This document shows, in pieces, positions 1-12,983 of a DNA stretch of 64,000 bases. Each line of letters starts with the position of its first letter. The stretch's first letter is position 1. The notes below the pieces were generated by a model, which was given only the letters and a program-made list of their open reading frames with translations, was not told the origin of the DNA and made no database searches. A program made the position numbers and the translations under genes. The DNA is from Sequoia sempervirens (lineage: Eukaryota; Streptophyta; Pinopsida; Cupressales; Cupressaceae): NCBI GenBank assembly GCA_007258455.2, contig VDFB02193867.1, forward strand, positions 528,644,657 to 528,708,656, in the 5' to 3' direction.

Positions 1-1490
1 GTCGATCAGTTGCAGGCGTGCCCTTTGTAATGATGGCAGCGGTCCCAACCGAGCTTCGAAGCGACAAGTGTCGCCCACCACTTCAGAGAACCATGACGAG
101 CAGCACCCGATAACACTATCTCGCTTAGCCAACCCATAGCTTGCTTTGATAATCAGTGTAAGGCACGTGGCAACAAATCGTGGCCCGAATGAGAACTCCT
201 CCTAATGTTGCCGAGAGCTTGCGGAGAAATGACACGTGTTCAAGGGACTAGGGTTGCTTTGAAAATGGAGGGAAGGCCGTATGAACCGGGTGGCAAAAGA
301 CGCATGGCCGCGTTTCACAACCCACGGTGTTCTCATCCCTGCTGCTGTTTAAAAGTTGCGAACCGTTGACACGTGGCTGAAGGTAGGTCCCGCTAGGAAA
401 TAAAGAAGGCCTATAGAAATATTTCACAGCCCGCAGCTGCATATTCTATCCCTGTAAGGAAAGTTTGCGATATGCCGCCACGTACCAAGATGCGGGCCCC
501 TCGATGAATCTTAGGATTGTTGGCCCTTTATGGAAGGCTTAGCAACCTGAAGAGAACACAAAGCAACAGAAAATAAAAAAGCCCGTAGGTGAGACACGTG
601 GGCGCCCAGCGCAGCATTTTAGGAGCCGAAAGGGGAGCCGCCAGCCGAAGTTGCGAAGTGAGAAATGCGCAAAGGGAAAGATCAAAACCTGCCGGGAAGC
701 CGAAAAAACCTCAGAGACGCACAGGCCAGCGCATGAATATGTACAAAAGGAACCTGAAGGGAGCTGCTTGAATCATTATTTCAACAGTACCCATCAAGAT
801 CCATGAGGTCTTGTGTTATGCTAGGACATCCCTTTGTGATGGTGGTTATCCCGATACCTAGCCTGACCAAAGTCTTTGTCACTTTGGGGTGTTGGGATAA
901 CCTTGTTTGTTGTGTATGTTTTGTGCATTAGATGCTAACTTGCCTTGGTTTTATGTACCATGGTAGCTCGTGTCTTATGCTATAGCAAAAAATAAATGCT
1001 CCAAAGATGGAAAATTGCATTCATGATTTCATTTCATTTCATTGCATGTATCATTCATCCATTCTTGTTTCTAACTCATGACTTGTGATTTTGGTTGTGC
1101 AAACTTTGATTCTTTTCCCTTTTCTCTTCTCAGGATACTAAGGGTTCTTGACAAGTGCAAAATCATGCCCACACTATGCCTATCACCTACCCACATTCCC
1201 ATGCAAGACCTTATTGACACTTATGATTGCATTGAATTTCATAGAAGCATCCATTTTCCATTCATATTGCATGTTACATCATAAGTCTATTATCCCATAT
1301 GCATAATAGGCTGATAAGAGTAGGCATCTTAGGTTCATTTTAATCCATACATGTCCATATTAACATTTACACATTACATAGCTCACCACCTACAACACAC
1401 ATTGTTAGGTCCATAATAATTGCATATCATACCCAAAATTCATTCCATCCTACATCATAATCGTTGATACATCATAATGCATAACATAAT
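1..1490. other. Unassigned non-coding stretch, first 780 bases relatively GC-rich
   Basis: No open frame here has family features I recognise. The first 780 bases are more GC-rich than the rest of the window and contain CACGTG cores, for example near 595-600. From about 1000 the sequence becomes AT-rich with CATTTCATT-type short repeats and runs into the tandem array at 1491. It may be decayed retrotransposon leader or LTR, but neither boundaries nor target duplications were found. Confidence 0.4.
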
Positions 1491-1790
1491 CATCCACATA
1501 AGCATAAATCAGCATCAACATAATCATCCAAATAAGCATAAACCATCATCAACATCATGCATAATATAATCATCCACATAAGCATAAATCACCATCAACA
1601 TCATCCATAATATAATTATCCACATAAGTATAAATAATCATCAACATCATGCATAATATAATCATCCACATAAGCATAAATCATCATCAACATCATGCAT
1701 AATATAATCATCCACATAAGTATAAATCATCATCAACATCATGCATAATATAATCATCCACATAAGCATAAATCATACACATATGCATAC
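1491..1790. repeat. 46-bp tandem repeat array (about 6.5 copies)
   Basis: The core CATCCACATAAG recurs at 1491, 1525, 1571, 1617, 1663, 1709 and 1755. From 1525 the spacing is exactly 46 bases; the first interval is 34, so one unit lacks 12 bases. Each unit contains CATCATCAACATCATGCATA-like sequence with few substitutions. The array lies beyond the 3' end of the PMD pseudogene on the minus strand. The short minus-strand frame across it is a by-product of the repeat. Confidence 0.9.
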
Positions 1791-2289
1791 ATTGCACTAT
1801 CCATAATAAGGGCATAAAAACATACTCATATGCATAACATAAATCATCCATCACATAAAAATAACATATAGTGCCAATAAGGGATATCACATATCATATC
1901 ATAATCAAAATAATAATGTTCATCTCATCATAATGTCTCAAACATAATCAAATACATATCCATCAAATACATCATCAAATAAAATGGTACAAGTCCAAGG
2001 ATGTAGACCACATCTAGCCTTTGCTAATATGTACTAAATCTCCATCTTGCACTTGTCAAAAAAAAAAAATTGTATCCTGTCACCTGCTCTCAATCTACCC
2101 TACTATGAGATGCCCACTTCTGATCTCTGAGGAGAATTAGGCACTAGCCCCTTGTGTGTGGGAGTCCCTTGATAATCCTAGGTAGGAGTCCCCTGATAAC
2201 CACCATAGCAAGGAGTCAACTAAAAGTCGTTATACCCTTTGGTATGTGTCCCTAATTACTAGGATGGTGCCGACATCTGGGGTACCTAC

Positions 2290-5200
2290 TTGACATAGCG
2301 TGTTGTGTGTTGCACCAAATTTGGAACTTCCTGCTCATAAGAAAACCTCCAGTAGGTCACCTCCTGCAAATAATCATCTCTCTGCCCAGCCTGGTATCCA
2401 ACAATATTCTGCTCATGCATGTATCTATCTCAGTCCCCACTAATGGCTCTCTGCTCCTACTCCCATGCCTCATGTGTTGTCCTCAGTTGTTGTACCTGCT
2501 CTATGACCCTATCCCTCTTAGCTTAGGCATCTTGCAGTTGTGCTTGCAATCCCTGTATGTTTGCTCCTGCCTCACCACCCTCAACCTGTACTGCCTGCAC
2601 CTAAGCCACTACTGTGCATCCCTCTCTCCTTGCAACATCTGCATCTACACCTCTATGACATCTCTCACCCTTTGTGTGGCATGTGCCAGAGCCACCGTTG
2701 CATTCCTATCCTTCTGCAACACCTCTGATCTCAAATCTGTTGCATCTCACTCTCTTCAAAGAGTTGATACCTGTGACACTTCCTCATCTCTCTCTCTGAA
2801 GAGACTATACATGTGTCTCTACCACCGCCCTCTCACTCTATAACACTTGAACTTGTGCTAGAGCTACATCCCTCTCCACCTCTAGAGCCTACACATGTGC
2901 TTATGCTACTTCTCTCTCTACCTACGTCATGCACACCTAACTCCTCATCTTATCCTCTCTTACCTGCATAAACCCCATCTCTCTAACTTTCTGCTCTAAA
3001 TAATACACTATGTCCTGGAGCTCATCTCTCTCCCACCTCAAATACGCTCTCTCTCCCCATAGCTACTCTACTTGCCTTCGCAAATCCTCCACATCTCCTA
3101 TTGCCTTTGTCCTAATCTCTATAGGCCTCTGCCCTATCCTTGCTCCAGCATCTCCCTATCCTCTATCTTGTCGTACTACCTCCTTTGCCACTAGACGGTC
3201 CCTCTCCCATATCGCTGCCTCTCCATCCTCATGCTCCTTGGAAACCTCTACCTATAGGCTATCTATCTTTGCACATAGATCAATCACCTCATCTTGTTCC
3301 TTATCTCTCTCTCTCAATAGACTCCTCTTCATCTTTGTCACTATCATGGCAAGCTTTGAGTAATCCCTCTCATTCCTAACAAGTTGTTCCTGTAGCTCAA
3401 TCACTTGTGCCTCTAATATACTCAGTTGTGCCTATGACTATCGTAGACGTTGTTGGGTAAGTCGTAACCTCTCTAGTGCCCCTCTTAATAACACTGTTGG
3501 ATCCTCTCTCGTAGGTGGTGCCATAGAAAGTGGAGGGATATCATGTACCTCCATTTCAATGTTCATTGCCTCTGGCTCATACCCCTCATTCTCCCCATCC
3601 ACCTCCGACTCATCGACATCAATCACCACCGGGGCTCTCCTCCTCCTCCTATCATCCTCTTCGGCTCTCCACTAACCTTGGCCTCCTCTTATATCTGCCT
3701 CTACTGGGCTCTAGTGGCTGCACAAGCCTCTTGTCTTTGCCTCTACTGGGCTCCGATGGCTACACAAACCTTCAGTCTCCTCTCCCTTTGTGCCTCTTGT
3801 CCCCTATCCTGCTAATCCATGACCTTGGCTTCCTCCTCTCCCCCCTATACCCCATCCCCTCCTTAGACTCTCTATTGTCATCTCCTCCTCTTGCCCACCC
3901 TCACTGGCTTCTCTGTTGCTTTGGGTACCCCCTATCCTCCTCTCTATTATCCTCATGGATGCTCTCTCCCTCTCTCAGCTTCCCTCTCTCTCTCATCCTC
4001 TGACTCAAAACCTAATGCCTCCTCAATAGGCACCACTAGAGTAATCCACTGAGGTGGATGTCAACAAAACCACTAACCATACCGATCTATTGTCCCTACA
4101 TCTCTCAGCCCATCTCTCCTACCTAGGTATGGAACTAATCACAGTGTCTCCCACTCTACCCTTGCATACTCAGGATTAATCTCATCCCCCCATGGCCACT
4201 CTTGCATTAGCTAATAGAAAATCTCTCGACCCTATGGAATATCCTACCTCATGCCAAATTTCCTCATCACTCGATCTGGTCTATGTAACTCAACTGTGCA
4301 AGGATCCTTCCTGATAATATAGCATCAGGTGTAGAAATAATCCATGCGTTTAACCTCCTCATCACTTCGATCCCTAAATTTTTGCAGCATGTATAGTCAC
4401 CACACTATCGTCTCTTCCTGCACCTCATCAAATCATCTCCTCTAGACATCCATGTGTCTGAATCCCTGATAACACAGTAGCGCTCCAACCTTTGTCCCCC
4501 ATACCCAGGCTACTATTGCTTTGTCATCCTCGACTCCTGCTCTCACCATGATTGGCCTTGCAACCCTGATATGCTCCCAGGCCCATACTTGTAGCAGTAT
4601 GACATGTGTCACACTCAGAACCTCTTAATAGCATACCACGTGCATATCCTTGTACAACTTTGCCAACAGATAGGTCCCCCATGCAAACTGCCACTCTCGA
4701 CCCTTGATAATGTGCTGAATCACCTCCACAAACCTGAGGTGCAGGAATCAACTGCTCTGGTCTGGCAGTAGTATCCCACTGATCAATCCTGCTAGGTATA
4801 GTGACAATGTCGATAACTTGTAGGAGAGACATCTATCCACATCTAGTTGTTTCCGTTGAATCGGTAACTCATCCCCACCAATCATGACCTGCTAGAACTC
4901 GTCCAATGCCTCATCCTCTACTTGACACTCACTAACTAGGAGCCTTGCTATGGGGAGCCTCAGAATCCTCCAAATGTCCTCTAATGTCACTATCATCTCC
5001 CCTGTCAGTAGGTGAAATGTTGATGTGGCCGAATCCTAGCACTCTATCAGCGCTGTCAACATGGCCCTGTGGGCCTTAATCGTTGAGTAGGATAACATGT
5101 GTAAAAGCCATGCTTGCGCTAGCTCCTTGTGATCCGCATCATTCATGGCCGCTATGCAAATCTTCAACACCTCAAACCACCGCTCCCATGTCCATAGTCT

Positions 5201-5807
5201 ATTAAAGTCCTGCATCCATATTCCACTAATTGTTTCATTCCTTCCTTTCTCTTCCATTTCCCCGGCCCTGGGTCCCCCTTTCCTCCCTTTCTTCTCTATT
5301 TCCCCCACCCCCCTTCGTCACCTAATCTGTCCTACCTTGCTAGGGGTGGACCTATCCCTAGGTGCAAGTGGACCCACTCGTGTAGGGGTAAACCTGCCCT
5401 CAAGCACGAGTGGACCTGCCCAAGCAGGGGTAGACCTGCCTGCGTGGGGGCGTACTCGCCCCACCGCAGGTAGGTGGGTATGCCCCTCTATAGCAGGGCC
5501 CAACTTTTTTTTCCTCCCCTTCCTTTTTCAATTCACCTTGGGTGACCTTGCCCTCTTCTGGGAAATACCAAAACCCTCCTGGCTAATTGTCCCACCTAAT
5601 CAGTGAAATCTAATTTTCGACGACTACCCATTTTTCTAACCTACCCCCCCACCCAAATCCATAATTTCAAATTTTACTAAACTCAAACAAAATGATACAA
5701 ATCACAAAATTGGGTTTGGGGCTTACCTGACATGGAACGACGTACTCGCTGGAGAACCACCACACCTTGTCCTCTCAGTGGATAATCTCGGTCTCATAGT
5801 CCAGCAT
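2290..5807 (-). pseudogene. Plant mobile domain (PMD, MAIN-like) gene, decayed, with coiled-coil C-terminus
   Basis: Conceptual minus-strand translation gives a typical plant mobile domain. In order it shows TFHLLTGEMIVTLEDIW and RILRLPI (about 4935-5020), WGTYLLAKLY (about 4650-4680), LLQVWAWEHIRVARP (about 4545-4600) and a decayed DRVMRKFG motif near 4260. A probable first exon at 5727-5807 starts with ATG, ends at a GTAAGC donor and is in phase 0 with an acceptor at 5210-5211, giving a 517-base intron. The first exon already has a stop (at 5775-5777), and the second has stops inside the domain after LIEC (a Trp in relatives), EF, DQSS, VVCY and HMDV. Beyond the domain, 2290-3630 reads as an acidic linker followed by a long Gln/Glu/Arg-rich coiled coil, also with stops. 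PMD proteins include both host silencing factors such as MAIN and transposon-carried versions; which this was is undecided. The CT-rich plus-strand frames opposite it are shadows. Confidence 0.8.
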
Positions 5808-7738
5808 CCTTCCCTCTGGTCCTCTCCCTCTCTTCTCTTCTCTTCCTCAACTGACAACTGTTCAAATGAGGAGACGTAATTCATAAAATTACCTTATATA
5901 ACTTTCTCTCATTTTTAACCTTTTTAAATGAAGGTTATTTTTTACCGTTTATTTAAAAATTTCTTCCTCCAACTAATTCCTTCCATCCTCTATCTTCCCA
6001 GGGTTTCCATTTGCAAACCGTACATCTATTTTCCTCCGTTCAAAAGCCAATCTTCTCAATTTTACGTGCTCTTTCCAATGATATATACCACTCTATACTT
6101 TCAAGAAGTTGCCTGGGACCCCTTTTTCCTTCCCCATCTGCCTCCTCAAGGGGGCATACCCTACCATTCTTCCCCATTCCTCCGTCATAGGCCTTCCCTT
6201 GCGAGACTGAGGCATCCCCTTTCATTTCCCTCCATTCGAGCAGCTCACATAGCCTCCCCTATGATGTGGCATCTTTTTTCTGGTTGTTTCCTCTATAGAG
6301 TCATCTACATGTTATTTTCTTCTAAACCCTATTATCCTAATAGTGTTTTGAAGAGGGAAAAAAGTAGACATTCAAATTTGACCACTTCCATATGGTCAAA
6401 TTCATCTCCTTATTCATCTCTTTACTCGTCTACCTCATCCTCTTCGTCGGTATTAATTAAATTATTCATTTAATTAATATTTCATTCGCTGCCCAAGGTT
6501 CCTAAAGTGTTTAATTCAATAAATGAAGTACTTTTATTTTACTTTTTCCTCTCTAAATTAAATAAATACATCACTTTATTTTATTTTATTTAGTCATGTG
6601 ACTTCTTTAATTTAAGTCAATTTTTATTTCCTCTTTTTCTCTCTCATTGTCACATCCTCCATAACCCTCTTCTAATCTAGATTAATTTGATTAATCCTGG
6701 ATCAGGATGTGCACACCCTTAATTTGAGATTAATGTCACATCCTCCAACATTTTCCACTTGCTTCTAATCTTTCATTAATCCTCCTAATCATGTGTTTTC
6801 ACAACCTTAATCAAAGTCATTAACCACATTTAGCATGCCTTTTTAGTCAACCTTTTCATTTTCCTTTCTTAGCATTGACTCTCTTTCCCATATAATTTAA
6901 AATTCACATTTATTCCTCATAGAATCTCCTTTTCCCATGCATCTTCTAGAATCTTTGACTTGTCACATCAAGTCACATGTGGACAAGTGCTTCCCTTCTT
7001 GGAACCTTGTCTTGTCCATAAGATTCTTGCAACTGTGAATTTTTAATTCACATTTATTTCTCCAACTACTTTCTCAATCCCCATAGAGATTTTTGAGGAA
7101 TTCTAAAATTCCTCAAAAGTCACTTTCATTCCAACTTGGGGACAAGAAGTTCCTTTTTGAGGAAATATTCTCATTCCCCAAGGTACTTGCAAAGTACTTG
7201 TCTTTCGAGATCATGTGCCCTCCTTTCACCTCATTTACACATCACCATTTCTAGGCCACTTCACATTCCACATGTTAAGATGTGAGGGCTTGTGAGTTCT
7301 CAACTCACCATAGCCCTTCATCTTGGCCTTGTTGGTTTAATCTCAACCATTGAATTCTCTAAAGAATTCAAAAACCTTTATAAATACCCCCTCTTTTCTC
7401 TCATTTAGGGGGTTCATAATTTTGCTACCAAAACTCTTGCAAATTTTACATTTGAGCCATACTTAGCCAAAAAAATGCATTTCTTGCATTCACCATAGCA
7501 TCCCCATCCACTTCTCATCCATAGTGCATCACATTTGTGCATCTTTTTCTATCAAGAGGAGCATGCATTACGTCAACAATCAAAGGGCCAACCAAAGGAA
7601 AACTTAACAATGTATAATCTTTCCATCTATTTTGTTAAGTTCAATGTTTTTTTCCCAATCTTGAGGTGTTAGGTGTCGGTTTCTTTCATATTTAGTGTTG
7701 TTGCTCATTTCTAGGACCACATTTTCACCTGATCACAA
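5808..7738. other. Intergenic AT-rich stretch, probably LTR-derived
   Basis: No coding region could be supported. The short frames at 5928-6473 have no family signature. A motif beginning TGTCACATCCTCC occurs twice (about 6649 and 6734), indicating a small local duplication. 7370-7480 looks like a retrotransposon promoter and R region, with a TATA box followed by a CT-rich initiator-like stretch. Confidence 0.4.
7379..7386 (+). promoter_or_regulatory. Candidate TATA box (TATAAATA), LTR-type promoter
   Basis: TATAAATA is followed by CCCCCTC and CT-rich DNA about 25-45 bases downstream, the arrangement usual at plant LTR promoters. No gene lies downstream within 700 bases, so it probably belonged to a retrotransposon whose body is lost. 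The call rests on motif and context only. Confidence 0.35.
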
Positions 7739-8079
7739 TGACCTATGGCTTTCCCATGTCTATTTATCTATTCCTCTTGAATTTTTTGTTATTATATTTC
7801 TTTTAACTTCTTCTTGTGTATTTTCTCCCACACAAACCAAGAACTCTTCATTTATCTCTCTTATGAAACCATTAACATTAATAATAGTGTTTTTCAAGTA
7901 AATACTATAATGAATATCAATGCTAAAGGAATAACATGGACTATTAACTTTAGCCTCTTACTAACAAAAAACCAAAATGGAGTTGTTTGAGAGAAAGAAA
8001 AGCAAAAACAATAGAACAAAATTAAATTGAATATTTATGTTGATGTTGATCACCTATGAACTCAGATGCTCCTGCATCA
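7739..8079 (-). repeat. 3' LTR fragment of element X
   Basis: This stretch is closely similar, in the same orientation, to 15527-15865. Both copies begin on the minus strand with TGATGCAG and both include AATAATAGTGTTTTTCAAGT on the plus strand. Similarity stops below about 7739, so only the first 340 bases or so of the LTR are recognisable. X's internal region joins it at 8080. Confidence 0.65.
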
Positions 8080-8155
8080 AACACATTAGGTAAGAAATTT
8101 GTGAGCATGGGCTCAAAAATGTGGAGCTAGGTGATAAAACCACCTTTTGAGATTG

Positions 8156-11100
8156 TGTAATGCCCCGCCACGCAACCCTAGAGGAAGTTGCAATTCACCA
8201 CTTAAACGTACCAATTTTTTTTTTTTTTTTTTTAAGTACCAATAACATGTAGGGTGAATACATATTGCCAACAACCTCTAAGGCCACGAGACCAAGATTA
8301 CTTAAAAACCCAACATCAAATAACATTAACATAAACTAAAACATTAAGCACTTAAGGAAATGAGATAACATACATTCCATGCAAGATAAAATTACAAGGA
8401 TAAATAAATACCTCAAGATTCCCATTTAACATTTAAATAATAAGGTTACATCACTCATTCCCCGAATGAGGTAAATCCAATACTCAAGATTACATTTTAC
8501 AAATTCCACCTCGATACAAATGAGGGGTATTAAAATACAATAAGAACTGAGAGAACAAGGCATGAGAAGAACTGATTCCCACGAGCTCTCCAACTGGAAA
8601 CCACGAACTCACGAACATGAAGAAGGACCAACGGAAAGATGCACGCCACCCGACCACGTGGAACCCAAAGGCCCCACTCCCTCCGTGCTAGGAGATAGTA
8701 ACAAGGAATTCCTAGACAAGACCATGCACCTCTAGACACAAGATAACACATACACTGAACTGAACAAGGACAAAACCCACATCACTTAACACAATGGTTA
8801 CAATGCTTCCAGATTACAAAATTGAGTACCATAACTATACAAAATAAACCAACGGTACAACACCATACCGACTGCTGTCATAGGAGGAGTGTCATCGCAA
8901 AGGCTGCATTGGTTATCCAATGGTGTTCTTCCTAGGTCCCAGCCCCCCTCTCGGGATATCCTGGTAACCTCTCACGAACCCGGTGCCATATGCCCACCAA
9001 AGCGGAATCTATTATCTTTCGAGAAGACAAGATAATGATCTTGCCATTCCAGGCCTTCCCGACTCATCTCAAGTCTCGTACAAGCCCTTGAGCCAATGAG
9101 CGAGGCTAAATTATCTTATTAATGTTCAAAGCTACTCTCTCCCTAGTAAGTTATTTTAATTTTCACTTAATTAACTAACTCTCAAACGAGTTATCCTGGG
9201 ACCACTTTGGGCCCGGCGCTCGTTTGAAAGCCACTCCCCTATCGACAACACATAACTCAACCACATGCCAAGGGTAGACAATGCACTAACACTTAACTCA
9301 AATAATCAAACACCTCAACAGGTAACACATCACTACGGATGTCCAAAACTGAAACCAAAACGTGCACTACCCAAGGCTAACACAAGGTTGACTAACATGA
9401 TGAAACCCACATAACAACTGTTAACTCAACTCAACCATGAATCACAAGATCACACAACCCGTTCAAAGAACCAGGTAACCACTTGAGCTTAACTCACACA
9501 TAATCCAAGATAGCCAAAGCAAACATAAGAGACATAGCATCATCTCAAGAAACACTGCTGGAAGACTTACATGATCAACAAGAAACGACTAAAGTCAACA
9601 ATCATATAATCACACGCATAACCACCCATACCAATAAATGAACCCATATCAGGAAGATTCACAAAACATTCACTTTCATTTCACAACATCAAAGGCGTAC
9701 AATTAAGCATTGAAAACATTTCAGACCAATAGGTAAACTAATGTTCGGATTTCCTAAATCCATTCAATCACAAATTTCCTGACTTGCATCTATCCAATCA
9801 ACTGATCCCATTTCTCTTCATGTCATCGAGATATTTAAAGAACAAATCATTTACTCAAAATCTCATAACCATAACCTAATCAAACACTTTGATGATGCAG
9901 CTTTCTGGTTAAAATTAAAACAACTGTTCTCCCTAAGTTTCAGGATCACATGCTAAAGATAAACCACTTGATAAAAAAAAACATTTAAGTTAATTAAAAA
10001 GTTCATCCTTTGCTCTCAGTTCCGCAACCATAATAATCACAAAATCGTTTAAAGGTTCTAATTTGACATTTAACCTTATTTAATATACCAAATAAAGTTA
10101 TGTTTTATTTGCAACTGAATCATTTAAATAACTTTAAATATAACACTCATTGAATAAACCATAACACATAACATATACATAGATTTTCCAATTAATCTAT
10201 ATTTCCAAAACCCCATGATTAACATAACATACATTTTGAACTCATTAAAATTCCTTTAATTAAAAAAAATATATCAAATAACTTATATTTTCAATTTAAA
10301 CATTCCTATAAACCTTATGATTTAACAAATAGATTAAAATATATTTTAACTTAAACCAACTTTCATTTAATTTAAATTATATTAAACATATTATAATTTA
10401 TATAATATATAATATTAAATATTATAAATATTATATAAAATATAATATAAAATAATTTTCATTAAAAAGTTTAATTTGAAATAATAAATAAAATAAAAAG
10501 TAATTTCAAATTTAAAATATTCAAAGGGAAGAGGGCCGGCCCTAGGGCACACTGCCCCTGCCTCCCGCCGGGCGGCGGTGGCCTTGTGCAGGGCACAATC
10601 CTGTGGGCGGCAAGTGGCTGTGGTTTACACACAGCCTGGGCCCCCCTGACGGCGACGACTGTGTGTTCACACACAGCCTGCCCCCCCTGCAGCGGCGTGG
10701 CCGTGGTTTACACACACCGACGCTCCCCTGCGGGCGGCATGGCTGCGGCGGCGGCGGCGGTGGGTGGGGGTGACCCTCCCCAACCACCCCAAAAATAAAC
10801 AATTTTTAAATAAATTTATTTCCTGCATTTTATAAAAACGAAATTACCAGGGGTTTTATTTTCTGGGTTAAACCCACATCTTAAAATTTTCTAAAACAAA
10901 CAAATATATTGCAAATATATTTGTGGGTATTTCATATATTAATATATAGGATTGAATTCACAAATATATATACCCACATCTTGATTTCATACCCAAATTG
11001 TAACAATAATCCAAACCCAAATTTAAGAACTAAAACTTATTTCAAACAAGGAAGTGGGTTTTCACAATCAAGTTTCATCATTGAGTTTTTTGGATTTTCT

Positions 11101-12350
11101 TTCTATTTTCAAATCCATTACCATTGTGCAAATTGAAAAGCTTTTCCAAGAGTTTTATTGAATCTAAAACTATGTTTTTTTTTTAACCATTCAAATGAGC
11201 AAGAAGAGGAAGGGAGAAAAGATAGAACCTTATGTTTTCTCCAAACTTGGCAAGCTTCCTCCATGGAGATTTTTCCAAGCACTCCTTCAACTCCACCATT
11301 TTAGCCTCCTCCAAGCTTCCCCACCAAAACATGCAAAACCAAGAAATCCATGGAGAGAGTTGAAAAGAAAACCCTAAAATAAAATATATCCTTTTTCTCC
11401 AAACTCCCCAAATTCACATTCAAATTCAAACTAAATTCAAATACAAATGCCACTCACTTTCAAATTCACACTAAATTCAATTTCAAATTTATATTCAACT
11501 CTTCACAAAATATATTTCCAAAATAGTCAACTAATTCAGAAAATATCTTTTCTACCCCAAAGTCTTGCATAAGAAATATTTGAATTTTTAATAACTTTAA
11601 CCCATTTTCTATTTCCAATTTGAATTCAAAATATTTTAGCACTTTACATTCAACAAAAGAATTAAATCTTTTACTCTTTTAATTCAAAAGGGATAATTTA
11701 GCTAATTCACACAATTAATTTAAATTATCAATAAAATAAATCTAATCCATTATTAGATTATTTTATTAATTTATTTAAATTAATTAATACAATAAATAAT
11801 TTCCAAAAGCTATTTAATCACTTTTAGCTTGCAACTAAACCCATTTAATCATTAATTTGACTACGTAAGTCGTTTCATAAAATTAAACTTGAAATTAAAT
11901 AAACATTCAAAGGGAACTGACCAAGATAAAACAACTGACCCCAATGACGACCCAACAACATGCTACGACTAGGGTGACGACCTGGTTCGGAAAACCTAGC
12001 TACTATCTCTCAATTAATTTCCGTTGGTCAATGGACACGCTCAAACCTGGAAACTAGGTGGAGTCGATGTCATGTACCTGCCAACCTACAACCAAGAGCA
12101 TGTCGAACATGCATATATACATAATATGATCAGACACACCATGAAGAGGAAATCTCAGAATCGTAGGGCACTCGCAAGCGAGTGATACAACCCCGTCCCC
12201 TTCACCAATACAATATCACTAACTGACAAAGCTAACATTATTAACATAATCAAAGCATAAAGCATCATTAATTCACATGTTAACATGATCAAAGCATAAC
12301 ATAAGAAGACATTGCCTGATTAACAGAGCACAAAAAGGAGGGGTGTTACA
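8156..12350. mobile_element. Giant solo LTR (4195 bp) with 5-bp target duplication
   Basis: The element starts TGTAATGCCCC and ends GGGGTGTTACA, so the ends are TG..CA and form an inverted pair. GATTG lies immediately outside both ends (8151-8155 and 12351-12355). I see no internal duplicate that would mark two LTRs and no gag or pol motif, which points to a single very long LTR left by recombination between LTRs. Contents include a T run at 8218-8234, AT-rich DNA and a GC-rich block at 10526-10795. Orientation is uncertain: TGTAACACCCC is a common Gypsy LTR start, which would favour the minus strand. A large non-autonomous element without LTRs in direct repeat is the alternative. Confidence 0.75.
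10526..10795. repeat. GC-rich block with three imperfect 41-42-bp repeats
   Basis: Inside the AT-rich giant LTR is an abrupt GC-rich island. A motif like TGGTTTACACACAG followed by a C-run recurs at about 10621, 10663 and 10704, giving a 41-42 base period. It ends in a CGG-rich tract near 10742-10765. Short frames on both strands are compositional and are not called as genes. Confidence 0.7.
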
Positions 12351-12968
12351 GATTGCACACAACCTCTAGTGAACTCCATCACTAACAACTTGACCTCCTT
12401 TTCCAAGTAGTTTGAACTCCTCCACCAAGTACTTCCTCTCCATTCTATACGTGACCTCTCACATTCCTCTTTTGGTTGCCTTTTGGCGATAAATTAAAAG
12501 TCACAACCTATAAGTTCATACACATTGTCTAACAACTATGCCTTTTTTTGTCTTCACCTTAAGACAACCATTTCATTTGTCTCTCGACTCCACTACAATT
12601 CTTCCCTTGCAAACTCCATGCTACAATCGTACCTGTAATCTGCCATCACGTAACACTTTCCTTTGCACTTTCCACTCTCAACCGTTCAGGACTCCGCTCA
12701 CCTACAATTATGTTGATTCTCTTGAGCTTCTCACTCATGCTTCCAAGTCTATGCCTTCCAATCCTCAACCGCTAGGACTCTATACACCTGCAACAATTAC
12801 TTTTGGATTTCACTTGTGCTTCCACTAACCATAGGTTTCATCACAAGTTGCCTCACATTTGGCAATCTACTTGTGCACTCGAAACCTCTGCTCACATCCC
12901 TCTTCACCCCTAGGTCCTAGTGTGAACCACCTCTCTCTTGGCACTCTATCTGCATAGTCAGAACCTCT

Positions 12969-12981
12969 GGCTCTAATACCA
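12969..12981 (-). other. Primer binding site of element X (initiator-Met type)
   Basis: On the minus strand this reads TGGTATTAGAGCC, one base different from TGGTATCAGAGCC, the usual plant primer site matching initiator-Met tRNA. It begins two bases after the CA that ends the LTR at 12984. This fixes the orientation of X as minus. Confidence 0.75.
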
Positions 12982-12983
12982 CT

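Noticed and set aside
1491..1790. CRISPR-like array
   Set aside because: The whole unit repeats without unique spacers and the context is a plant nuclear genome.
2307..4003. Plus-strand Leu/Pro/Ser-rich open frames
   Set aside because: They are the reverse of the PMD pseudogene's coiled coil and linker. The minus strand gives recognisable protein; these do not.
10471..10802. Pro/Gly-rich frames on both strands in the GC-rich block
   Set aside because: Composition of the repeat explains them; no start context, splice signals or family.
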